From: Tannerella sp.
GTDB taxonomy: Bacteria; Bacteroidota; Bacteroidia; Bacteroidales; Tannerellaceae
Direction: 5' to 3'
DNA length: 6,617 bases
NCBI GenBank assembly: GCA_031259505.1
Contig: JAIRLL010000321.1
Location: forward strand, 1-6,617
A program made the position numbers and the translations under genes. Under the pieces are notes generated by a model. That model was not told the DNA's origin. It made no database searches and saw nothing but the letters and a program-made list of their open reading frames with translations. Shown in pieces: positions 1-6,617 of this stretch (position 1 is its first letter; each line of letters starts with the position of its first letter).

Positions 1-1
1 A

Positions 2-151
2 CCGTTACGGAAGGAATATGCGGTCATCCTGTTTCTCACTGAAATGGGGTATCAGTTGTACGACGGATTTTCCGTCAATACAGTAGACTATACGCTGTTC
101 GGATTTGAAAATACCGTCAATCCGAACAGCGAATCAACCACTAACCACTAA
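2..151 (+). CDS. 3' end of an unidentified protein (partial, runs off the left edge)
   Basis: This is an open frame from the window edge, 49 codons ending at TAA 149-151; the start lies outside the window. The residues look protein-like (a hydrophobic AVILFL stretch, then LYDGF, VDYTLFGF, ENTVNP), and codon choice resembles the genes downstream. I do not recognise the family. The last four residues (TTNH) and the stop codon are encoded by a 7-bp tandem repeat, so the natural C-terminus may once have ended near ENTVNPN. It lies on the same strand as the SusC-like gene, 147 nt upstream. It could belong to the same nutrient-uptake locus or be unrelated; nothing visible decides this. Another forward frame is open to about position 110 but is shorter and less protein-like. 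Confidence 0.6.
   Translation, partial: PLRKEYAVILFLTEMGYQLYDGFSVNTVDYTLFGFENTVNPNSESTTNH
62..76. repeat. Short perfect hairpin inside the partial gene
   Basis: GACGGA (62-67) and TCCGTC (71-76) are exact reverse complements around a TTT loop. It is only 6 bp and lies in coding sequence, so it may be chance. Its right side, TTTTCCGTC (68-76), recurs exactly at 234-242 in the leader of the SusC-like gene, a 9-nt direct repeat that may also be chance. Confidence 0.35.
93..131. repeat. Perfect 13-bp inverted repeat at the 3' end of the partial gene
   Basis: CGCTGTTCGGATT (93-105) is the exact reverse complement of AATCCGAACAGCG (119-131), with a 13-nt spacer (106-118). The arms lie in codons for TLFGF and NPNSE, and the right arm ends 18 nt before the stop codon's first base. 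As RNA it would form a stable stem, but no T-tract follows on either strand, so it is not a classical intrinsic terminator. It may protect or define the 3' end of the upstream transcript, or be a protein-binding dyad. The repeat is certain; its role is not. Confidence 0.8.
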
Positions 152-164
152 TCACTAATCACTA
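137..164. repeat. Four-copy 7-bp tandem repeat with stop codons in all six frames
   Basis: The units are ACCACTA, ACCACTA, ATCACTA and ATCACTA, end to end. Because 7 is not a multiple of 3, the TAA created at each junction moves to the next frame: 142-144, 149-151, 156-158 and 163-165. On the minus strand the TAG triplets (CTA on +, at 141, 148, 155 and 162) also cover all three frames. TAA 149-151 is the actual stop of the upstream gene. The array therefore blocks translation in every frame between that gene and the SusC operon. Copy number could vary by replication slippage. Confidence 0.9.
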
Positions 165-214
165 AAAACAGAATGCCTATGAAAAGAAAAAAAAGAAATT
201 GACGAAAGGAAGGT

Positions 215-240
215 CGGAAAAAACCCGGTACTGTTTTCCG
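215..240. promoter_or_regulatory. Inverted repeat upstream of the SusC-like gene, possible operator
   Basis: CGGAAAA (215-221) and TTTTCCG (234-240) form a perfect 7-bp dyad around a 12-nt spacer. If transcription starts near 259, as the putative -7 element at 248-255 predicts, the dyad is centred about 31 bp upstream and covers the position of the -33 element. That position suits a regulator-binding site, although a hairpin in a longer transcript is also possible. A competing pair exists: GGTAC (227-231) in the spacer can pair with GTACC (261-265). Confidence 0.35.
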
Positions 241-247
241 TCCGGAT

Positions 248-255
248 TAACTTTA
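248..255 (+). promoter_or_regulatory. Putative promoter -7 element for the SusCD operon
   Basis: TAACTTTA matches the Bacteroidetes -7 consensus TAnnTTTG at all but the last base. The surrounding GATTAACTTT also occurs at the better promoter match at the right end of the window (6599-6608). The predicted start near 259 gives an A/T-rich leader of about 40 nt, normal for the phylum. No TTTG lies about 20 bp upstream where the -33 element should be, so the promoter would be weak unless an activator helps. That fits an inducible uptake operon but does not prove it. Confidence 0.4.
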
Positions 256-298
256 AAAAAGTACCATTAAATAATTAATATATTAGATTTTAGAAATT

Positions 299-3200
299 AT
301 GAGAAAAAATTTAATTACCGGCATGAAAGATGCCAAACCAAAAAGAATGAAACGAATGATAATGCTGTCCGCATTCATCCTTGCGATGGGAGCGGGCATG
401 ACGAGCGCTCACGGCGGCTATCCACCGGGAGCAACCGAACCGGAGCAGAGCGGAATCCGCATTACCGGTACGGTAGTAGATGTGAACGGAGAGCCGATTA
501 TCGGCGCTAACGTGATCCAGAGAGGTACGACAAACGGTATTATAACCGACGTAGACGGTCAATTCACCCTGACCGTGCCGGGCGATGCCGTGCTCGAAAT
601 CTCCTTCATCGGATATATCCCGCAGACGGTCTCCGTAGGTAACAGGACGACGTTCAACATCGTATTGCAGGAAAATGCGATAGAATTGGGGGAAGTCGTA
701 GCCATCGGCTACGGTACTGTCCGCAAAAGCGACCTGACAGGATCGGTATCCAGCATCGACGCCGACCGTCTGATGGACAAGCCGGTCTTTAATCTGGCTC
801 AAGCCCTTGCGGGTAAGGTTGCAGGCGTGAAAATTGTGGAACGCACCGGCGCGCCGGGAAGTAACCCCTTGATCCGTATTCGCGGTACCAACTCCATCAA
901 CTCGGGCAACGAACCGCTTGTCGTAGTAGACGGCGTAGTCGGCGTGGGAGATGCGCTGGTATCCATGAACCCGAACGAAATTCAGTCGATCGAGATACTG
1001 AAAGACGCATCGGCAACGGCTATCTACGGCTCGCGCGGAGCCAACGGCGTGATCATGATCACCACCAAGCGCGGAGAATCGGGCGCCGTACAGATCGAAT
1101 ACGACGGTTCGGCCACCGGAAACTTCCTGCAGAAACACATGAACAACCTCAATGCGGAAGAATTTCTGTACGTATACACGCAGGCATGGAAAAATGTGGC
1201 CCCGTATGCGACGGCAACCATTGGCGGAGAGTCCAATTCAATCAACTGGGCTAACTGTCTCGACGGATCGCTTCAGCCGGCAGGATATTCCGGCAAAACG
1301 TATGCCGACTATCCTCACTTGTTTGAACGCACTACTGCGGGTGGATACACTGTCCCGCTGATGGACAGGGCGGGCAATTATTACAAGCCGCGTTTCGACA
1401 CGAACTGGGAATCGGAACTTTTCAGGCCATCCGTTTCGACGAACCATCAGATTAATGTACGTGGAGGTTCGGATAAGATCAAAGTCGGAGCGTTCCTTAA
1501 CTACAGCAAGGAAAACGGTTTGCTGCGGCGATCATTCTTCGAACGTTATTCGGGCAGGGTGACAGCCGACTTTGTCGCCACAAAATGGCTTGAAATCAAC
1601 ACTTCGCTGCAATATAAAAGAACGAAGGAAAGCAAAAACGACGTATCCTACTTTTCAGGCGGCATCGGCCGCGGCGTTGTTGAGGCGTACCCGATACTCC
1701 CGACGATATATCCTGACGACCCGTCCGTTTACGGAGCTTATGCAGGCGCATACGCTACTAATGCCGACTTTCCCGTAGGCGAAGTAGACGGACAGTCGCC
1801 CTACGAAGTAACCGACAAGTCGGAAAGAATCGAGCAGCGCGTGCAGGTTGTCGGCAATGTGGCATTCAATTTCCATCTTACGCCTAACCTGGACTTCAAA
1901 TCGACGCTGTCGATAGACGACAGAAGCAACAAGTACAATGAGTATGGAGGCATCCGTATCACCCGCAGCGATCATGGCTACGCCTATATTGCAACCAACA
2001 AATGGACGGAATGGCAGAATGAAAACTATTTTACCTACAACAAAACATTCCTTGGAACCCATTCGCTTACAGCCATGCTGGGAGCTACCTGGTCGCGGTA
2101 TAATTACGAAGACTTCAATATTTCGAACAATACGTTCTTCGACGACTTCTACGGATGGCACAATATCGGCGTAGGTACGAAAACGCGCCCGTCGCCATCA
2201 AGCGGAGACGGTCAAAACTCGCTCAATTCCTACTACATGCGTGTCAACTACGGCTACAGGAGCAAGTATCTGTTCACGGTGACAGGCCGTTACGACGGAT
2301 CGTCGCGCTTCGGAGAAAACACGAAGTACGGATTCTTCCCCTCCGGCTCGGTTGCATGGAGAGCTTCGGAAGAAGATTTTCTGAAAGACGTCGATAAACT
2401 GTCGAACCTGAAAATCCGTCTCAGCGCCGGTGAAACAGGTAACGAAGATATCGGCCGCTATGTGACGCAGGGTTTCATCGGGTCGACCAACGTGCCGCTG
2501 AACGGCGCCGTGTATACCGGCCTGTACCCGAGTTCGATGGCCAATCCCGACCTGAAATGGGAACGTACGCTGCAATATGATGCCGGTATCGACATCGGCA
2601 TAATCAACAACCGCGTAGCCCTGTCGGTAGACTACTACTACAAGAAGACTACGGACATGGTGCTCGACGTTCCACTGCCTATTTCGACCACAACCGGAAC
2701 GGTAAAGCAGAATTACGGAAACGTGGAAAACAAGGGTTTTGAAATTGCACTCAATACGGTCAATATTCAGACGAAAAACCTCAACTGGTCTACCGATATT
2801 GCATGGAGCGCCAACAAGAACAAAATCCTCAAATTAGGTCCGACCGGAGCAGATATACTGCGAAACGGATGGGTAGGCGGCTCGAACACCGTACTGCGCG
2901 AAGGCGAGTCGATTGCCAGTTTCTGGGGAATGAACCGTCTGGGCACCTGGTCGACCGAAGAGGTCTCGGAAGCAGCTAAATACAACCGTCTGCCGGGCGA
3001 CCTGAAATACGAAGACCGTAACAACGACGGACGTATCGACTTCAGCGGCGACGGCTACCTGATCGGGAGCGCCTTCCCGAAATGGGAAATGGACTTCAAC
3101 AACCGTCTGCAATATGGCAATTTCGACTTCAGTCTTGACATCAGAGTGTCCTACGGCGCCAAAATCCAGAACCGTACAAATCACTCCGGCGAAGACCGTC

Positions 3201-3586
3201 AGACGTTGAGTAATAATAAGGTAACGGTCTTGAACGCATGGCGTCCCGACTATCAGAACGCGTCGATTGCCCAGTTGAAAGCCGGCTATGGCGGCGCACG
3301 CTACGACACGTATCCCGATACGCACTGGATCGAAGACGCATCGTATATCCGTGGCGAAGGTATAGCGCTGGGTTATAACCTGCCCAAAACGATTGCAAAT
3401 AAACTCGGCGTCGGCAACCTCCGTCTGTATGTGGCAGGCCGGAACATCTTCTGTATAGACAAATACGCAGGTTACGATCCGGAAGGCAGCGATACCGACA
3501 ACATGGATTCTCTTACGCCGCACATGGACTTCTACCAGTATCCGCGCCCGATGTCGTACACATTCGGAATTAACTTGAAGTTTTAA
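299..3586 (+). CDS. SusC/RagA-family TonB-dependent outer-membrane transporter
   Basis: An outer-membrane beta-barrel that imports oligosaccharides or peptides with energy from TonB-ExbBD, working with the SusD-like partner encoded next. Residues 17-37 form the hydrophobic signal peptide, probably cut after TSA37. Residues ~54-125 are a carboxypeptidase-regulatory-like domain (GTVVDVNGEPIIGANV, TDVDGQF). A TonB-box-like EVVAIGYGT follows at 132-140, then the plug at ~145-258 with the family signature LKDASATAIYGSRGANGV (234-251). The rest is barrel, ending in an aromatic strand (FGINLKF). An EF-hand-like loop, DRNNDGRID (906-914), is typical of the family. The length of 1095 residues is normal and the frame is intact. 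There is no STN domain, so control through a dedicated ECF-sigma/anti-sigma pair is unlikely. Met1 was chosen for its A/T-rich leader; Met9 (323) or Met17 (347) would give a more compact signal peptide. The substrate cannot be read from the sequence. Confidence 0.97.
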   Translation: MRKNLITGMKDAKPKRMKRMIMLSAFILAMGAGMTSAHGGYPPGATEPEQSGIRITGTVVDVNGEPIIGANVIQRGTTNGIITDVDGQFTLTVPGDAVLEISFIGYIPQTVSVGNRTTFNIVLQENAIELGEVVAIGYGTVRKSDLTGSVSSIDADRLMDKPVFNLAQALAGKVAGVKIVERTGAPGSNPLIRIRGTNSINSGNEPLVVVDGVVGVGDALVSMNPNEIQSIEILKDASATAIYGSRGANGVIMITTKRGESGAVQIEYDGSATGNFLQKHMNNLNAEEFLYVYTQAWKNVAPYATATIGGESNSINWANCLDGSLQPAGYSGKTYADYPHLFERTTAGGYTVPLMDRAGNYYKPRFDTNWESELFRPSVSTNHQINVRGGSDKIKVGAFLNYSKENGLLRRSFFERYSGRVTADFVATKWLEINTSLQYKRTKESKNDVSYFSGGIGRGVVEAYPILPTIYPDDPSVYGAYAGAYATNADFPVGEVDGQSPYEVTDKSERIEQRVQVVGNVAFNFHLTPNLDFKSTLSIDDRSNKYNEYGGIRITRSDHGYAYIATNKWTEWQNENYFTYNKTFLGTHSLTAMLGATWSRYNYEDFNISNNTFFDDFYGWHNIGVGTKTRPSPSSGDGQNSLNSYYMRVNYGYRSKYLFTVTGRYDGSSRFGENTKYGFFPSGSVAWRASEEDFLKDVDKLSNLKIRLSAGETGNEDIGRYVTQGFIGSTNVPLNGAVYTGLYPSSMANPDLKWERTLQYDAGIDIGIINNRVALSVDYYYKKTTDMVLDVPLPISTTTGTVKQNYGNVENKGFEIALNTVNIQTKNLNWSTDIAWSANKNKILKLGPTGADILRNGWVGGSNTVLREGESIASFWGMNRLGTWSTEEVSEAAKYNRLPGDLKYEDRNNDGRIDFSGDGYLIGSAFPKWEMDFNNRLQYGNFDFSLDIRVSYGAKIQNRTNHSGEDRQTLSNNKVTVLNAWRPDYQNASIAQLKAGYGGARYDTYPDTHWIEDASYIRGEGIALGYNLPKTIANKLGVGNLRLYVAGRNIFCIDKYAGYDPEGSDTDNMDSLTPHMDFYQYPRPMSYTFGINLKF

Positions 3587-3604
3587 CTCTAAAATTGTAA
3601 ACAA

Positions 3605-5230
3605 ATGAAATATATAAAATTATATTTAGCTATCGCACTCGGCCTGTTGATTACAGGTTCATGCAGCGACTTTCTGGCGGAAAACCCGACCGGATCGCTT
3701 ACCACCGAGTCCGAACTGACGAGCCGCGACGCAGGTATAGCATTTGCTACCGGTGCATACCGTTCTTTACGCGGCTGGACAGACGGAACGACCGACTGGG
3801 GCGGCAACCAGTTCAACTGCCTCGAATATATGACCGGCAAAGCCTATTCGCAATATATGGGAGCGCGCCTCTTCGAATATGAAGAAGGCGCCCAGACCGG
3901 CGAACAGTCGACCGCAAAAGGACGCTGGAGCAACTGGTATCAGGGCGTAAGAGACTGCAACCTTGCCATCGAAAAGATTCCGACCATCTCCGACATGTCC
4001 GAAACCGACAAAGCCTATTATCTGGGCGAAGTACGCACGCTGCGCGCTTTCTACTATTTTTGCCTCGTCCGTTTCTACGGCGACGTAGTATATAACGCAT
4101 CCGTGGTTTCGAGCATAGCCGAATCCTACCAGCCGCGCACCTCACTGAAGAAAATCTACGACGAGATTATCGTGCCCGATCTGGAATCGGCTCTCCAAAG
4201 TCCGCTTCCCGACAAGACGACGGATGGCCGCATCAGCAAAAACGCCGTCCGTGCCATCCTCGCCGACGTCTATCTGACAATGGCGGGATACCCCTATCAG
4301 GAGGTGGCCACGAACCCCGACAAGGCATGGTGTACGGAAGCGTCGTGGTCGGCCACCGAATATCCGGTGAACACGCAGAGCGCAAAAGATTTGCTCCAGA
4401 AATCGAAAGCTCTTCTCGACGCGCTTTACGGACAGTATCCTCTCGGCGATTTTTCGGATTTGCGTAATCCGGAGATGAACAACAAGGGCGGCGCCATCTT
4501 CCAGATCAACTACATGGCCAGCGTAAGCGAGTTCCCCGTGCAAATGTTTGTGCCGCTGACGCTTTATACGTCCGTGTTCGGAACGGAATGTGGAACGGGC
4601 GTGCCGAGTACGGCTTATTATAACTCGTATAATCCTGCCGACGTGCGTATTAAAGACAGAGTATATTTCTATTACAGCGATACGAAAGCGCCGAAACACG
4701 ACCCGAACGAAAGCCCCGCGCCCAAGTTCCCCGTCGCGTTCCTCTTTAAGTACTACGACGAACTGGCCGTGAAGGAAACAGCCCATCCGAACATCAATTT
4801 CAGTTTGTATCGCTATGCCGACGTGCTGCTGATGCTCACGGAAGTGAACTGGACGCTGAACTATCTGGGCGTGAACGTGCCCGGTAACGACATCGTGAAG
4901 GGCATCAACGAGATCCGCACGCGCGCAGGACTGCCCGAATACGCTGCCGACGGTCTTACGCTTTTCGACATCATGAGCGAACGCGCTTACGAGCTTGTGT
5001 TCGAGAACAGGATGCTCTGGGATATGCGCCGCACGCGGAAAGCGCTTGTCGACGGCAACGGCGAATTCCGGACGCTCGAGAACTTCGTAGGCCACCAGCC
5101 GGTAAGTTTCAATCACCGCTTCGAACCGAAACATCTGCTGACGCCTGTTTCGGCCGACGAGATTAAAAACAACTACGACTGCGAACAAAACGGTGGCTGG
5201 CTTCCCGTTCAGACTGGAACCGGACACTAA
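3605..5230 (+). CDS. SusD/RagB-family surface lipoprotein, nutrient-binding partner of the SusC-like transporter
   Basis: A surface lipoprotein that caps the SusC-like barrel and captures the ligand before import. The signal peptide ends in a lipobox, TGSC, with Cys20 as the lipidated residue; SDFLAENP follows, a common SusD mature start. The helical N-terminal half (SusD-like, ~20-230) has the family hallmark RTLRAFYYFCLVRFYGD (144-160) and a TPR-like helix at ~213-228. The C-terminal SusD/RagB region (~300-541) has YRYADVLLMLTEV (402-414), INEIRTRAGLP (434-444) and SERAYELVFENRMLWDMRR (458-476), then the usual close LLTPVSADEI...QNGGW (511-532). The 541 residues are a normal full length. 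ATG 3605 lies 18 nt after the transporter stop, so the two are surely co-transcribed. Ligand identity cannot be inferred; the family includes glycan and peptide binders. Confidence 0.97.
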   Translation: MKYIKLYLAIALGLLITGSCSDFLAENPTGSLTTESELTSRDAGIAFATGAYRSLRGWTDGTTDWGGNQFNCLEYMTGKAYSQYMGARLFEYEEGAQTGEQSTAKGRWSNWYQGVRDCNLAIEKIPTISDMSETDKAYYLGEVRTLRAFYYFCLVRFYGDVVYNASVVSSIAESYQPRTSLKKIYDEIIVPDLESALQSPLPDKTTDGRISKNAVRAILADVYLTMAGYPYQEVATNPDKAWCTEASWSATEYPVNTQSAKDLLQKSKALLDALYGQYPLGDFSDLRNPEMNNKGGAIFQINYMASVSEFPVQMFVPLTLYTSVFGTECGTGVPSTAYYNSYNPADVRIKDRVYFYYSDTKAPKHDPNESPAPKFPVAFLFKYYDELAVKETAHPNINFSLYRYADVLLMLTEVNWTLNYLGVNVPGNDIVKGINEIRTRAGLPEYAADGLTLFDIMSERAYELVFENRMLWDMRRTRKALVDGNGEFRTLENFVGHQPVSFNHRFEPKHLLTPVSADEIKNNYDCEQNGGWLPVQTGTGH

Positions 5231-5271
5231 CGGTGAAGTAATTTATTTGACAATTAAAATCATTGAAGATT

Positions 5272-6423
5272 ATGAATAAAATAATAGTTATATTATCAGC
5301 GCTGATGTTCATCATCAGCTGTACGGAAGAAGGCGACCATTACCCTATTCCGAGAGATGCGAATGGAAATGTGATACTCACCGATATTTCGAGCGCAACC
5401 ACAACGGGGATAAGCACGCTTGATGCTGAATTTTCGGTAACAGGCTATCTGCCCAATGCAAAATCGGGCGATGAACTGACCGTAGAATGTTTGCAGTTGC
5501 AGACCCCGTCGGGCGGCAGCGAACAGTTGCTTCCCCTTGCCGGTACGCAGAAAAAGGTGACTGTCGGAGGCGATCTGAAAGCAACCGTTTCATATTCCCG
5601 TGCAGAAGCCAAACTGAATAATGCAGGCGACTACGTGACAGTTACTTTTGCCGGCAAGACCGACTATGCGGTTAAAAGAGTGACCGTCGAACCGGCCATT
5701 TCTACAAGCAAACCGCAAGTGAGCGGAGTGGAAATCACCGTAGCCCGCAACAGCGAAACAGCTTATTTCGAAGTAACGGTCGAACCGAAATCGGCCGCCT
5801 ACACCGGCGTACTGCTTGCTCAGCGCAGCGCCGACGAGGTCAACTGGACGGCAGTGTCCACTGAGCGGCAGGACGAGAAGACGTTTCTCGTACCCATCGC
5901 GGGGACTGACTTCCCGGCCGACAGAGAAAAGCTGTTCTACAGATTTACCGCCGAAAAGGACGGTTACACCGACGTGATTACGACCGAAGCAACCGTTCAG
6001 GATCCCTATTTCTTCTTCAAGAGAACGGCGACAGTGAATGTAAAAGCCGGCCTTGATCCCATCACCGACAGTAACGTGGCGGAAACGGCCGGAAATGCGA
6101 TTCTCGTTGCGACCGAAGCCCTGGCATTGCAGGGCGGAACGGCATGGCTGGCAGCCGGCGGCAAAATAGAATTTGTACCGTCGACGTCGGAGATGTATAC
6201 CGTCAACAACTCCAACGACGCGATTGCCGCATTCGAAGCAGGCGAGAAGACGACGACAGCCGAACCCGTTGCGGGCGAAGGCATCTATATCTTCAAGGCT
6301 GTCACGGGAACGGGCGCGAGCCAGACGTACTACGGCATGATTAAAATCATCAACGTGGTGCCGAACGCTTCCGTTACGTTCGAATACAGGATAGGCAACC
6401 TCTATGCGCACCTCGTGCAGTAA
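5272..6423 (+). CDS. Putative outer-membrane lipoprotein in the SusE/SusF position, family not recognised
   Basis: The protein has 383 residues from ATG 5272. The frame is also open upstream to a TTG at 5263, but the ATG gives a compact lipoprotein signal, MNKIIVILSALMFIISC, with lipidated Cys17 followed by acidic TEEGD, as in surface-exposed Bacteroidetes lipoproteins. The mature part is rich in T, V, A and alternating strand-like segments. By eye I divide it into ~32-140 and ~148-245 (both Ig/FnIII-like beta-sandwich in character) and ~247-383, which starts at PYFFFKRTATVNV and ends YYGMIKIINVVPNASVTFEY. No catalytic motif is visible. It follows the SusD-like gene by 41 nt and precedes a terminator, so it is the last operon gene. 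Genes here usually encode accessory surface substrate-binding proteins (SusE/SusF or SGBP), which I infer as its role from position, lipidation and beta-rich make-up, not from a recognised domain. Confidence 0.85.
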   Translation: MNKIIVILSALMFIISCTEEGDHYPIPRDANGNVILTDISSATTTGISTLDAEFSVTGYLPNAKSGDELTVECLQLQTPSGGSEQLLPLAGTQKKVTVGGDLKATVSYSRAEAKLNNAGDYVTVTFAGKTDYAVKRVTVEPAISTSKPQVSGVEITVARNSETAYFEVTVEPKSAAYTGVLLAQRSADEVNWTAVSTERQDEKTFLVPIAGTDFPADREKLFYRFTAEKDGYTDVITTEATVQDPYFFFKRTATVNVKAGLDPITDSNVAETAGNAILVATEALALQGGTAWLAAGGKIEFVPSTSEMYTVNNSNDAIAAFEAGEKTTTAEPVAGEGIYIFKAVTGTGASQTYYGMIKIINVVPNASVTFEYRIGNLYAHLVQ

Positions 6424-6464
6424 ACAGGCGCCGAAAGCGTCTCCTGATATGTAAGTACAAAATT

Positions 6465-6496
6465 CGGGATGGCGGCGCAAAGCCGCCATCCCGTTT
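6465..6496 (+). terminator. Probable intrinsic terminator of the SusCD operon
   Basis: A perfect 12-bp stem, CGGGATGGCGGC (6465-6476) with GCCGCCATCCCG (6482-6493), closes on a 5-nt GCAAA loop, 41 nt after the last stop codon. The forward T-tract is short (TTT 6494-6496, then AAAA), so termination may be incomplete. Read on the minus strand the same stem is followed by AATTTTG, so it could also stop antisense transcription. The length and GC content of the stem make a structural role near certain. Confidence 0.8.
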
Positions 6497-6520
6497 AAAA
6501 TGAAAGGAAATCATTCATCA

Positions 6521-6555
6521 TAAGCAGATATAAAGACAGCGCAGCTTCCTGCTTA
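6521..6555. repeat. Weak inverted repeat in the downstream intergenic region
   Basis: TAAGCAG (6521-6527) and CTGCTTA (6549-6555) are exact reverse complements with a 21-nt spacer. It lies between the operon terminator and the promoter at the right edge. The arm is short and the spacer long, so chance is a fair explanation. I find no gene between 6424 and the end of the window. Confidence 0.3.
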
Positions 6556-6569
6556 GGGATGCGAAATAA

Positions 6570-6583
6570 GTAACTCGTGTTAC
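6570..6583. promoter_or_regulatory. Small palindrome over the -33 position of the right-edge promoter, possible operator
   Basis: GTAAC (6570-6574) and GTTAC (6579-6583) are reverse complements around TCGT. Taking the transcription start as about 6613 from the -7 match at 6602-6609, the palindrome is centred about 36 bp upstream, where the -33 element should lie. A regulator bound here could help or block RNA polymerase. The arms are only 5 bp, so this is tentative. Confidence 0.3.
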
Positions 6584-6601
6584 GCACAATCAAAAAAAGA
6601 T

Positions 6602-6609
6602 TAACTTTG
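6602..6609 (+). promoter_or_regulatory. Promoter -7 element for a gene to the right of the window
   Basis: TAACTTTG is a perfect match to the Bacteroidetes -7 consensus TAnnTTTG and follows an A-rich run (6592-6598). The predicted start is near 6613, so the transcript begins at the window edge. It points to a separate + strand transcription unit after the SusCD operon. The -33 element is poor (TGTT near 6578-6581, not TTTG). The ATG at 6614-6616 falls at the predicted transcription start and is probably not a start codon. Confidence 0.6.
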
Positions 6610-6617
6610 CGGAATGA

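Noticed and set aside
93..131. Inverted repeat as one end of an invertible promoter (phase variation)
   Set aside because: Both arms lie 13 nt apart with no intervening promoter, and no distant partner copy is visible in the window.
173..202. Tiny open frame MPMKRKKRN upstream of the SusC-like gene, possible leader peptide
   Set aside because: It has only nine codons, consists of a low-complexity A-rich run, and lies upstream of the predicted transcription start (~259).
2834..3604. Minus-strand open frame (256 codons) opposite the end of the SusC-like gene
   Set aside because: It is antisense to conserved barrel sequence, with no family resemblance and no promoter seen.
4142..5227. Long minus-strand open frame (361 codons) opposite the SusD-like gene
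   Set aside because: It mirrors a clear SusD gene, its translation has no recognisable domain or signal, and it has no leader of its own. Codon bias of the real gene explains the lack of stops.
5242..5249. TTTATTTG between the SusD-like gene and the third gene as an internal promoter
   Set aside because: It has one mismatch to TAnnTTTG in a conserved A and no -33 TTTG at the right spacing. A match this loose is expected by chance in A/T-rich DNA.
5263..5271. TTG at 5263 as start of the third lipoprotein
   Set aside because: ATG at 5272 in the same frame gives a compact lipoprotein signal (MNKIIVILSALMFIISC), and TTG starts are less common.
5590..6489. Minus-strand open frame (299 codons) opposite the third lipoprotein gene
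   Set aside because: It would start inside the terminator stem and encodes a Cys/Arg/His-rich, non-protein-like sequence. The + strand lipoprotein explains the region.

Overview
The window looks like a piece of a Bacteroidales (Bacteroidota) chromosome. It carries a SusC/RagA-type TonB-dependent transporter followed by a SusD/RagB lipoprotein, a pairing essentially confined to that phylum. Translation starts sit in A/T-rich leaders with no Shine-Dalgarno sequence, and the non-coding DNA contains matches to the Bacteroidetes -7 promoter element TAnnTTTG. Coding DNA is roughly half G+C by eye, while the leaders are strongly A/T-rich. The genus cannot be fixed from this.

Layout, all on the + strand. 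(1) Positions 2-151 are the last 49 codons of a gene that enters from the left and that I do not recognise. Its 3' end holds a perfect 13-bp inverted repeat, and its stop codon lies inside a four-copy 7-bp tandem repeat (137-164) that puts stop codons in all six frames. (2) Positions 152-298 are a leader/promoter region with a 7-bp dyad and a near-match to the -7 promoter element. (3) A three-gene operon follows: the SusC-like transporter (299-3586), the SusD-like lipoprotein (3605-5230, 18-nt gap) and a third lipoprotein in the usual SusE/SusF position (5272-6423, 41-nt gap). (4) A 12-bp GC-rich hairpin (6465-6493) closes the operon. (5) The last ~120 bases hold no gene, but end in a perfect -7 promoter match (6602-6609) that probably drives a + strand gene starting beyond the window.

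How the genes work together, from family knowledge: the SusD-like protein sits as a lid on the SusC-like barrel and captures an oligosaccharide or peptide at the cell surface. The barrel imports it using TonB energy. The third lipoprotein probably helps bind substrate at the surface. No glycoside hydrolase, lyase, sulfatase, peptidase or regulator is visible here, so the substrate cannot be inferred. The transporter lacks an N-terminal STN domain, which argues against control by its own ECF-sigma/anti-sigma pair.

I see no evidence of a new type of system. The coding part is an ordinary SusCD-type uptake operon. The less ordinary material is the unidentified third lipoprotein and the dense repeats in the short region upstream of the transporter gene.
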